The notes below the pieces were generated by a model that was not told the DNA's origin, searched no databases, and saw only the letters and a list, made by a program, of their open reading frames with translations. 64,000 nucleotides of DNA from Meandrina meandrites (taxonomy: Eukaryota; Cnidaria; Anthozoa; Scleractinia; Meandrinidae): positions 24,446,972 through 24,510,971 of the forward strand of contig OY855914.1 of assembly GCA_963693305.1 (NCBI GenBank), written 5' to 3'. Shown here one piece after another: positions 47,058 through 59,894 of the stretch. A program made the position numbers and the translations under genes. Position 1 is the first letter of the stretch, and each line of letters starts with the position of its first letter.

Positions 47058-50000
47058 GATGTTTTTAGCCAATCTGTTGAGCAGAAACTGTTCAGCACGT
47101 GCACAATTTGTCATAGTTGTGGCCAATCAGCGCGCTACTTATTTGTTCAGCACGTGCACGATGCATGATTCATGGCGTCGATACGTGATCCGCAAACTCA
47201 CATGTGTGAGAAGCTAAACAACGGCCTGCTTTTAGCCATGCATGGCGGGTGCCAAGAATCGCCTGCGTAAGGCCTAGACTGTAACCAGAGGCTCTTCCGA
47301 AAAGATTTATTCAACAAAATCTGCCCAGAATCAATGGAGAAACAAAGAAGATGACCTCGGATACAGGCAAAGTGAAAACTGCTCACGTTTGTTGCAGTAT
47401 TGAGCTGAGTGACACTGAATCGCTGCAGAATTATTTCCCTTCGCATTGCCAGTAGATTCTTCCAGTACCAAGTAAGCTTTATTGAGATTATTTGAAATTT
47501 TTATTTCGATGAAAAGTGCGTTCTTTCGGACTGAAAAAAGATCGAACTGAAAGCATTTAGAATCTGTACGTGACCGCTTATCGAAACAATCTCCGCAGGA
47601 ATTCCAAACCGCGGTATGGAAATCGCCACGAAATGTTCATTGCTCTAGTTCTACATCTTGTATTTTAAGAGCACTAAGAACTGTATATATATACTCTGTA
47701 TATGTGCTTCTAAAAGCAAATAAAAAGGAAATTTATTTTATGGAGTTGTTTCAAATGACGACCAATGACGCGTATGGCGACAGGAGCTTGTAATTGTAAT
47801 TGTAGCTCGCGCCCCACGACGCGAGGTCATAATTTCAAAATAAAGTATTTCTTAGCTGGATGACCTCGAAAGTAAACATTTTATACCTGTTTCTACCGGT
47901 ATATTTTATTTTAGGCCGCGAATGCCCTAAATCTTTTTGATTTTTGAACGATTTTCTTCATTGCCAGAATCAAAACAATAACAAACACTCGCAGTCGACA
48001 GAGAGTCTTTAATACTAGTGGTACCTATCGGTAGAAGTGCCAACGAGTACAACAAGAGAGAAGGGTTGTGAGGATAATAAATTTATTGTAAATGTTTGAC
48101 TAAAAGTACACTTTATGATGTGGGTGTGATCAATGTACATTGCATGTATTCGTTGCGGAATGTTTGTGGAATAAACTGATGTGATTTGGTGAAGGCCTAA
48201 TGAAGGAGTTCTAAAATCATACTAAAGTAGTGAGAAACCTTGTGAAATCCATGTAATTTGAGGGTTGCAAGCCATTGCAGTTCTATGCCGCTATTTTGGA
48301 AAGGTGTCAGCTGTTTTCAAGTCCAATAGACCTTAAATCAAAGTGGCTGTGAGCCACTGAAACTCGGAAAATATATAACCTTTGTTTACTTCATATATAG
48401 TAACACAAATAAAGGCTGCATTTTACCCAACCCCCTACCCGCTTCACAAGACTAATTGATTACTAAATTTAATATTAAAGACTCTCTGTCGACTGCGAGT
48501 GTTTGTTATTGTTTTGATTCTGGCAATGAAGAAAATCGTTCGAAAATCAAAAAGATTTAGGGCATTCGCGGCCTAAAATAAAATATACCGGTAGAAACAG
48601 GTATAAAATGTTTACTTTCGAGGTCATCCAGCTAAGAAATACTTTATTTTGAAATTATGACCTCGCGTCGTGGGGCACGAGCTACAATTACAATTAGAAG
48701 CTCCTGTCGCCATACGCGTCATTGGTCGTCATTTGAAACAACTCCATAAAATAAATTTCCTTTTTATTTGCTTTTAGAAGCACATATACAGAGTATATAT
48801 ATACAGTACTTAGTGCTCTTAAAATACAAGATGTAGAACTAGAGCAATGAACATTTCGTGGCGATTTCCATACCGCGGTTTGGAATTCCTGCGGAGATTG
48901 TTTCGATAAGCGGTCACGTACAGATTCTAAATGCTTTCAGTTCGATCTTTTTTCAGTCCGAAAGAACGCACTTTTCATCGAAATAAAAATTTCAAATAAT
49001 CTCAATAAAGCTTACTTGGTAGTGGAAGAATCTACTGGCAATGCAAAGGGAAATAATTCTGCAGCGATTCAGTGTCACTCAGCTCAATACTGCAACAAAC
49101 GTGAGCAGTTTTCACTTTGCCTGTATCCGAGGTCATCTTCTTTGTTTCTCCATTGATTCTGGGCAGATTTTGTTGAATAAATCTTTTCGGAAGAGCCTCT
49201 TGTTACAGTCTAGGCCTTACGCAGGCGATTCTTGGCAACCGCCATGCATGGCTAAAAGCAGATCGCGTACCGGCCGTTGTTTAGCTTCTCACACATGTGA
49301 GTTTGCGGATCACGTATCGACGCCATGAATCATGCATCGTGCACGTGCTGAACAAATAAGTAGCGCGCTGATTGGCCACAACTATGACAAATTGTGCACG
49401 TGCTGAACAGTTTCTGCTCAACAGATTGGCTAAAAACATCAGACATTGTGTCGTCACGATCTACCTTACATTACATTACATTACCTTACATTACATTACT
49501 TACATTTCTACATTTTGGAGCGTTTGTGAGATTTTTTCCGCACATACAAATCTTCTCACGGCTCTATAATCTGCCGCCTCGTCAGGCCTTCTGGTCTTCC
49601 AGAAGGCCTGACTCGTTGGCAATTAAATTTAGTAATCAATTAGTCTTGTGAAGCGGGTAGGGGGTTGGGTAAAATGCAGCCTTTATTTGTGTTACTATAT
49701 ATGAAGTAAACAAAGGTTATATATTTTCCGAGTTTCAGTGGCTCACAGCCACTTTGATTTAAGGTCTATTGGACTTGAAAACAGCTGACACCTTTCCAAA
49801 ATAGCGGCATAGAACTGCAATGGCTTGCAACCCTCAAATTACATGGATTTCACAAGGTTTCTCACTACTTTAGTATGATTTTAGAACTCCTTCATTAGGC
49901 CTTCACCAAATCGCATCAGTTTATTCCACAAACATTCCGCAACGAATACATGCAATGTACATTGATCACACCCACATCATAAAGTGTACTTTTAGTCAAA

Positions 50001-50394
50001 CATTTACAATAAATTTATTATCCTCACAACCCTTCTCTCTTGTTGTACTCGTTGGCACTTCTACCGATAGGTACCACTAGTTAATAATTCATAAAGAAAA
50101 TTTAAAAGAAATGAAAGACACGGCTAAACTTTACGTCCAATTTTCTAGGCCAAAATAACACCAATTCTAAATATTAGTGCAAGAATGAGTTGATCTACAT
50201 CAGAAGATTTTGAAGCCTTTCAATAAATTCGCAGTTCGTGTTTTACATGTATCAAGTCTAAAACACTCAGCTGCGCCTCGTGTGTTAAACTTGATAAGAC
50301 ACTGCTGCTTATTTATTAAACATTACATAAAACATCCTCAAGTACATGCCTAGGTATGACGTAACTTATATTTTTGTTCTCTATTATTTTGCAG

Positions 50395-53900
<3,506 letters not shown>

Positions 53901-55427
53901 CGCGTTACCTCACGTTAGACACTTAGAGAACTCGAACTATTGCGTGACTGGACAATATACAAAGCCGAGTCACGCTTTCTCTTTTATGCAAGTGCCAGTC
54001 TTGTTCCGCTCTTGCGCTATTAGACACGCTACATGCGACAGCTTGTCGCGCTTTCTAGTTGTCCTTATGTTGCAGTCTCACGGAAGTAGGACGGAATTCA
54101 CGCCCTAAATGATAACGATTCATTTTAAAGTCGCTTATTTATGAGAAGGGCATGGCGTATGAAACAAAAACCTCTAAGCCAGGAATCACACTTGTAAAAT
54201 CGAAAGGCTTAACTAGTCTATCTGTTGAAATCCATGTACATTCCACGCGGTCGTGGAGCTTGCGTTAACGCTTCTTTTGCACGAGCTAAATGTATAGCGT
54301 GGAACTTGTAAATTAATCGCTTTGTTGTTGTACAGACTTTGCATCGGTGGTATAAAATACAGTTATTTTCTCAAAAGTTTGCATCTCATCATTGTGGTCA
54401 GCTCAGACTACGAAGGAACTTGTTGTAGCGAATGAGCATCGTTTCTTGATACACATTTGGGGGCAGTCCACTCTGGGTGTGAAGGGGTCTCTTTTTGCGG
54501 GTGGTGGGATGCTTCGGGATCGCCCGGAGACAGGGAAGGGGCTGTGTTTTCGGTTGTGCACAACGACTTCAACCACCACGTTTTATTTCGCCTAAAGATG
54601 CGCTAGTTTCCTCCGAAGGCAAATTTAGAGTAATAGAGACACATCGCTTCTCTCCACACGCGGACGGAGCTATCCCGGTTTCGGTAACAAAGCGACTAGG
54701 GGTATTCCTACAACCCCCTGGATGGGATTCTCGTTCCTCGCAGGGTTACCACCCAGCATTCAATTCACCGGTACCCATTTATACACCTGGGTGGAGAGAG
54801 GCACCGTGAAAGTAAATTGTCTTGCCCAGGAACACAACGCATGCGCAGTGCCCCGGCCAGAGTTCGAGCCTTAAAGATCGAGCCCAGACCGCTCATCCAG
54901 AGACCAGTGACCACCAGTCATATTCTGATGTTAGTTTTGGAAAAAAGGCGTTTTAATTTAGTTTCATTTGGCAGTACGCGCTTCTTGAACCGGAAACTTT
55001 TGATCTTGTCATTGTTCTCTTCCCCGCGACACGCTTTAAAAATAGGGGAAAGTTTTCATTTCCCAGAGGGTGGCCGTTTGAAGGGGCTGTCATTTTTGGC
55101 TATGTGGGCGAACAGTTTTCTGGCAGGAAAATTATTATCATACTCTCTTTCCCATTGAGCAAAGACACTGGCAAGTTGTCTGCTGACTGATTCGTGAAAA
55201 GCGAAGCTCAGACAAGTTGTCGCTCGCTTGCAATGAATCGCAGTCTCTTGCCGACATTGAACAGTTTGTGGTGATGCTTATATTTACGCTTCCACAGCCA
55301 GAATTTCGTCTCGTGTACCTTCGCGTTCAACCCGGTCAAATGGTCAACCCGGACACCATCGGGAAGAGAACTGTCCGTGTGATAAGGAGTTTAGTTACAG
55401 TAAAATAACTGAAAAACGACAGGAACT
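53901..55427. other. Downstream of MCM2: 3' UTR and intergenic DNA
   Basis: No clear AATAAA within the first 450 bases after the stop. Contains a SINE at 54690-54905 in minus orientation; the short open frames here are not convincing genes. Confidence 0.4.
54690..54905 (-). repeat. SINE, minus orientation
   Basis: Shows GCGACTAGGGGTATTCCTAC, GGATGGGATTCTCGTTC and CACCTGGGTGGAGAGAGGCA, the family body reading on the minus strand, with a tRNA-like B-box (CCGGCCAGAGTTCGAGCC) at the right end. Confidence 0.65.
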
Positions 55428-55429
55428 GT

Positions 55430-55855
55430 GAGGGTTGTGTTGGTTGTGTTGGTTGTGGCAGTTGTGTTGGTTGTGGTAGTTGTGCTGGTTGTGGCAGTTG
55501 TGTTGGTTGTGATAGTTGTGTTGGTTGTGGGAGTTGTGCTGGTTGTGATAGTTGTGTTGGTTGTGGGAGTTGTGCTGGTTGTGGTAGTTGTGTTGGTTGT
55601 GGTAGTTGTGCTGGTTGTGGCAGTTGTGCTGGTTGTGGGAGTTGTGTTGGTTGTGATAGTTGTGTTGGTTGTGGTAGTTGTGTTGGTTGTGGCAGTTGTG
55701 TTGGTTATGGGAGTTGTGTTGGTTGTGGGAGTTGTGTTGGTTGTGGTGGTTGTGTTGGCTATGAGAGTTGTGCTGGTTGTGTTGGTTGTGGGATTTGTGT
55801 TGGTTTGGGGAGTTGTGTTAGTTGTGGGAGTTGTGTTGGTTGTGGGAGATAAGAT
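55430..55855 (+). repeat. 18-bp G/T-rich minisatellite
   Basis: About 23 units of GTTGTGYTGGTTGTGGNA. The unit is a multiple of three, so it stays open as a Val/Leu-rich frame; read as satellite, not a gene. A shorter related stretch lies at 56520-56620. Confidence 0.85.
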
Positions 55856-55992
55856 AAACTTTTATTGTACACTCCTTAAAAAGTTTTTCAGTGAACAATA
55901 CATGAAGTGAATTAAAATGTAAAATGTAAAATATATACATTCAAAATACACCAGTTAGAAAAAAAGCCGTCACTCAGTTGGCTTTAAAAACA

Positions 55993-56027
55993 AACCGATG
56001 AAGGCCTAAGTTTTTTTGGCCGAAACG
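55993..56027 (+). ncRNA. Hammerhead-ribozyme-like motif, copy 1
   Basis: CCGATGA, a GGCC/GGCC stem with a T-rich loop, then CGAAAC: the order of a hammerhead core (CTGATGA, stem II, GAAA) with one core change (CTGATGA to CCGATGA). Such motifs occur in Penelope-like elements. An inverted copy is at 57493-57527. Activity doubtful because of the core change. Confidence 0.35.
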
Positions 56028-56185
56028 TCTTAAAAAGTTTTTATTAACGTTGTTTCAAACGTTACAACAAGTCAGCGTCGAACACAATAATTTACATTAT
56101 AATACACTAGTTATATATTATGTATAAAGTACACGAGTTATATCATGATTTAAAAAAAAGAAAGAGAGAAAGAAATAAGAAAAAT

Positions 56186-56494
56186 TTAATTTAAAAACTC
56201 GGTAAGAAGCTTTGTCTTCAGAGTTTTCTTAAAATTTACGTGACTCTCACATAGTTTTAAGTCTTTGTCTAAAGAGTTCCATAGCTTTACTATTCTGTAA
56301 TAAAAAGATCTCTGACCAGCAGTAGTTTTGCACAGGGGAATATTCAGTTGTTGTGAGTTTCTTGTGGTTCTGCTTGATATTTGTTGCCTTTTGACAAATT
56401 GCGATGTCAGATAGGTCGGAGCGCAGCCCGTCATACACTTAAAAGAGCGAAAACAGCGTCTCGGAGGTAAAGCTGCTTTTTTACGGGAAGCCAC
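56186..56494 (-). pseudogene. LINE reverse-transcriptase C-terminal fragment
   Basis: Reads FKCMTGCAPTYLTSQF, then RTTRNSQQLNIPLCKTTAGQ and RIVKLWNSLDKDLK, the standard C-terminal pattern of CR1/jockey-type ORF2 proteins (YK.L.G.AP.YL, R..RS, G..SF..R..RLWN.LP). 5' truncated, as usual for LINE copies. The frame starts inside the fragment and has no own promoter. Confidence 0.75.
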
Positions 56495-56708
56495 CTCAAG
56501 TTCAAGTTCACTTCAAGTTCTTGGTTGTGGGATTTGTGTTGCTTTTGGGAGTTGTGTTGGCTGTGAGAGCTGTACTGGTTGTGTTGGTTGTCGGAGTTGT
56601 GAGAGTTAGAAGAATTACTAGATATTCCATTAGGTAGCTGGTTAAAGAGTTCATAAAGGCCGTTTGCTTTTAAGAGAAAAAGAGATTGTGATCCGATTGT
56701 GACACTTA

Positions 56709-57084
56709 GGCCCGGTTCAGACGCCGTACTTTTCATGAGCCGAACTCAATTCGAATTTGGACCGACCCAAATTGACAAAAGTACGCCTCTTGATTCAGAC
56801 GCCGTACTTTTTGGCCGTTCCTAATACAGTTCCAATAAAACCAGGCAAAATACATTATAATAATTTATGAATTAGGATCGGCACATGAAAAGTACGACGT
56901 CTGAATCAAAGCCGTTCGAAAGGCGTTCCACAGGCGAAATTCTCGGCCAAGCCAGGCGGGAAGAACGGGTGAGCCGTTCCAAATTGAAATAGCCGTTCTA
57001 ATTTGATTCAGACGCCGATCTTTTCATGTACTTAATCAAGGAATTAGGTTCGGCTCATGAAAAGATCGGCGTCTGAACCGGGCC
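56709..57084. mobile_element. PIF/Harbinger-type MITE
   Basis: Inverted ends of about 37 bp starting GGCCCGGTTCAGACGCCG, flanked by TTA on both sides (56706-56708 and 57085-57087), the 3-bp target of Harbinger elements. Related internal repeats of the same end; no transposase. Confidence 0.75.
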
Positions 57085-57492
57085 TTATTCACTTTCAGCA
57101 GTTTTCTATGAATGTGCAATAACAACAGACTTTTGTATTTGCCCTCACAGAAAGACAGGACTGTTGTTTTTGCGTGTTAAACTTGTGCCTTAAAATTCGC
57201 CATTTGTGGGAGTTGTGCACAACTCAAAGCACAACCCTTTTAAGTCTATCAAGAAACGTGCCATGTTTATTTTATAGGGGTGTCGACTGTCCGTAAAGAG
57301 AGCGTGGACTGTATTCACGTTTAGCGCGCTTGTTTCGGCTCGTGGTTTAAAGAAAGGGGAACGAGGTATATTTATGTGTAGCGCGCTTGTTTCGGCTCAT
57401 GGATTAAAGAACGAGATATGTATAATGTAAATTATTGTGCTCGACGCTGACTTGTTGTAACGTTTGAAACAACGTTAATAAAACTTTTTAAG

Positions 57493-57527
57493 ACGTTTCG
57501 GCCAAAAAACTTAGGCCTTCATCGGTT
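57493..57527 (-). ncRNA. Hammerhead-ribozyme-like motif, copy 2
   Basis: Inverted copy of 55993-56027 with the same core change, within an inverted repeat of about 130 bp (about 55969-56100 against 57430-57560). Confidence 0.35.
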
Positions 57528-57879
57528 TGTTTTTAAAGCCAACTGAGTGACGGCTTTTTTTCTAACGGTTCACAATTCTGCGCGTGCTACGCAAGCAAAG
57601 ACATAACGAACGACCACTGCGCGCGACTACGCGAGGGATTTATAAATATCTGGGATGTCAATATGTTCGTTTCCCGCGTTGCTATCTCTCTGTGAATACC
57701 AGGCCTCGAGAAAAAGTCTCTCGTGAAAATTACGAGCCTTGTCTACAATAGTCGCGTGATCGAAGTCTATACTATGGACAAACTGGTTCGCATGTTGTGC
57801 AATTTTGAAATTGTTGTCTCCAACCCGAACCGCTCTTCTATGCGCTGTTTTGGGGAAGAGATTAGTAAAATTTAGAGAA

Positions 57880-58065
57880 ATAGGAAATATTAAAGATTAA
57901 AATTAGAATTTGAAGTTAAAAATTAGCAGATGACACCAAAACAGTCCCCCGACAACCTGGGGTGCTCTTGCGTAGGAGTCAACTGTCTGGTGGTGTTCCA
58001 AAAATATTTTTTTTCTCCTATCCCTTCTTTAAACCTCTTAAAATTTCACTCATATTGACGTGTAC
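57880..58065 (-). repeat. Dispersed repeat, inverted relative to 8600-8880
   Basis: Shares GACAACCTGGGGTGCTCTTG and the flanking A/T-rich segments with the copy near the left end of the window. It lies just left of the second Polinton-like element. Confidence 0.6.
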
Positions 58066-58247
58066 CCTCGCCTTAAATTTGTTCAATCCACAATTTTTGC
58101 AAATTGTGTAAAATCCGCAGCACCGCTTTGCCGATGTGTTGTAATTAACATAACAAAGGGCGAAATTTTTTTAAATTTCGCAAAGAGAGGCAATGAAAAA
58201 TAAAGCTGCAACTTAAAAACTTAAAATTTGTTGTAAGTTTTCGCATG

Positions 58248-58555
58248 ACACACATAGATGATGAGGGTTCTAGCACAAATTTTATAACACAATCCTTACA
58301 AAGCTTTATTATCAAAAACTCGGCTCCCATGCTCGCCTCGTTTTTGATAATAAAGCTTTGTAAGGATTGTGTTATAAAATTTCTGCTAGAACCCTCATCA
58401 TCTATGTGTGTGGTGGTATTTGAGTGAAAATTATTATCAAAAACTCGGCTCTCAAGCTCGCCTCGTTTTTGATAATAAAGCTTTGTTATAATTGTGTTAT
58501 AAAATTTCTGCTAGAACCCTCATTATATATGTGTGTGGTGGTATTTGAGTGAAAA
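58248..58555. repeat. Palindromic terminal region of second Polinton-like element
   Basis: A near-perfect palindrome at 58248-58411 (arms of about 70 bp around CTCGGCTCCCATGCTCGCC), then a direct repeat of its right half with a second small hairpin at 58434-58478. It lies about 160 bp before a PolB start, as the palindromic terminal repeat of Polinton 1 does, and its loop has the same CTCG...GCTCG character. Probably the inner part of a terminal inverted repeat; the outer end was not located. Confidence 0.6.
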
Positions 58556-58718
58556 TAAGCAAGCATGGAAGTAAACAAAGAGCGTGACACCCGAGCGAGC
58601 GGATATGTCACAAAAAAAATTATTTTCTTTTGAAGAAATGTATGCACTGTCTATATACAAAAGTGTGCCAGAATTATTTTCCATTTGAACAATTATCTGC
58701 ACTTGTATATACGTCGAG

Positions 58719-59849
58719 ATGGCAGCCGCAAGATTTTCGTCTAATGTTCTGCAAACATTTTACAGTCCAATAACTAGAGAGGAAAATAGAAATCTTCCTC
58801 AACCATTACAACCTGAACGTGTTCCTGTACGTGATGTGTTTAAAATAAGTCAGACTAATTTCCAGGAATGGCTTCGTGTATGGATAATGAACGTATCTCA
58901 AACAAATCCAAATAACAAAGATATTTATATGTTTAAAAATGCAAATAAAGAAAAGTATACAAATTTGATTGAACAGGAAATTCAAAAGTTGGGAAGTGTA
59001 AAGGTGAGCTTCGGGCTAAAAGTAAATTTTGAAATAGAAAGAAACGGAGAAACGCAAGAAATGTCGCACTATTTTAAAGAGGACCAGCCGCACGTTTTTA
59101 CCAGGTATGACAAAGAACAGATAGAACAAAAATATGAAGAATTCATGGGAAGAATAAAGGGAGAAATAGAAAACTGGTCATTGCAAGGATCAGGATGGGA
59201 AATTGAAAGTATAGAGTTAGCATACGTGAATGTCGCAAAATATCAGCCACTGCGCGGAGGAACCTATTTGCCACTTCCAGCCGATCTAGCAAAAAAGAAG
59301 GCAATAATAAATGTAAAAAACAAAGACAACGAATGCCTGAAGTGGGCTCTAAGAACTGCTTTATTTCCTCCACAAGATGGAAAGAACCCACAAAGACCAA
59401 GCAGATATCCGGTTAAAAATGATGGCATAAACTACAAAGGAATTGACTTTCCAACACCGGTAAAACAAATCGACAAGCTTGAAAAACAAAATCCAAACCT
59501 TGCAATAAACGTGTTCGGCTGGGAAAACGACACCGTGATTGTGCACAGGATAAGCAGAAAAGAACCGAACGTACCGAGAATAAACCTGATGTTGATTGAG
59601 TCAGGGAAAATTCAGCACTATTGTTACGTAAAAAGAGAAAGCGCTTTGCTGTTTTATAGGAGTGGATTTTTTTTTTCGACAACCAAATTTTCGACAACCA
59701 AATTTTTGGGTTGGAATACCGTTTTGGGTTGGTTGCAAAAGTACAGTGGTTGCAAAAGTATAGGAGTGGATTTTTTTTCGACAACCAAATTTTCGACAAC
59801 CACTTTTTGGAACAAATACCGTTTCGGGTTGGTTGTAAATTTCCGGTAG
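58719..59849 (+). pseudogene. N-terminal part of a Polinton PolB, broken off near 59658
   Basis: Starts at an ATG 10 bases after TATATAC. To about residue 313 it is the N-terminal module of a Polinton/adintovirus polymerase: LRGGTYLPLPADLAKKKAII, NVKNKDNECLKWALRTALFP (putative catalytic-like Cys), then INVFGWENDTVIVHRISRKE and HYCYVKRESALLF (His). The same Cys/His module occurs in the PolB of Polinton 1. The expected zinc finger, exonuclease and polymerase parts do not follow. The frame instead runs into repeated TTCGACAACC DNA and stops at 59849. It is interrupted by the cassette to its right or truncated. Confidence 0.7.
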
Positions 59850-59850
59850 T
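59656..59850. repeat. Duplicated iteron-bearing segment
   Basis: TATAGGAGTGGATTTTTTTT starts at about 59656 and again at about 59760. Each unit holds two direct TTTTCGACAACCAAA-like iterons and an opposing GGGTTGGTTG element, so each can fold. It lies between the broken PolB frame and the large Rep-like ORF. Possible origin or terminus of a mobile cassette. Confidence 0.6.
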
Positions 59851-59894
59851 CGAAAGTGCGCCCAATTAGAGAAAAGATACAAAAACCAAAAAAC

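Larger units (their letters stand above)
29786..50081. mobile_element. Foldback structure X-A-X'-A' in MCM2 intron 13
   Basis: Four blocks: X (29786-30000 plus 47058-48010, split by the Polinton), A (48011-48476), X' (48477-49620, inverted X) and A' (49621 to about 50081, inverted A). The left part of X differs from X' by one base and by the copy number of a TGTAA microsatellite (29900-29975 against about 49463-49500). There is no transposase; small frames at 47198-47446 and 49041-49328 are mirror images of each other inside the arms. The order X A X' A' is not a simple hairpin duplication (which would be X A A' X'), so it probably arose by nested insertion or by inversion of a segment. Confidence 0.7.

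Noticed and set aside
49041..49328. Small frame in the foldback arm, mirrored at 47198-47446
   Set aside because: Two copies because of the inverted repeat; no domain, no start context, short.
47198..50081. Gene content in the foldback region
   Set aside because: Only short mirrored frames; no transposase or host exon found between the Polinton and MCM2 exon 14.
55428..55910. 160-codon Val/Leu-rich frame
   Set aside because: Entirely the 18-bp minisatellite read in one frame.
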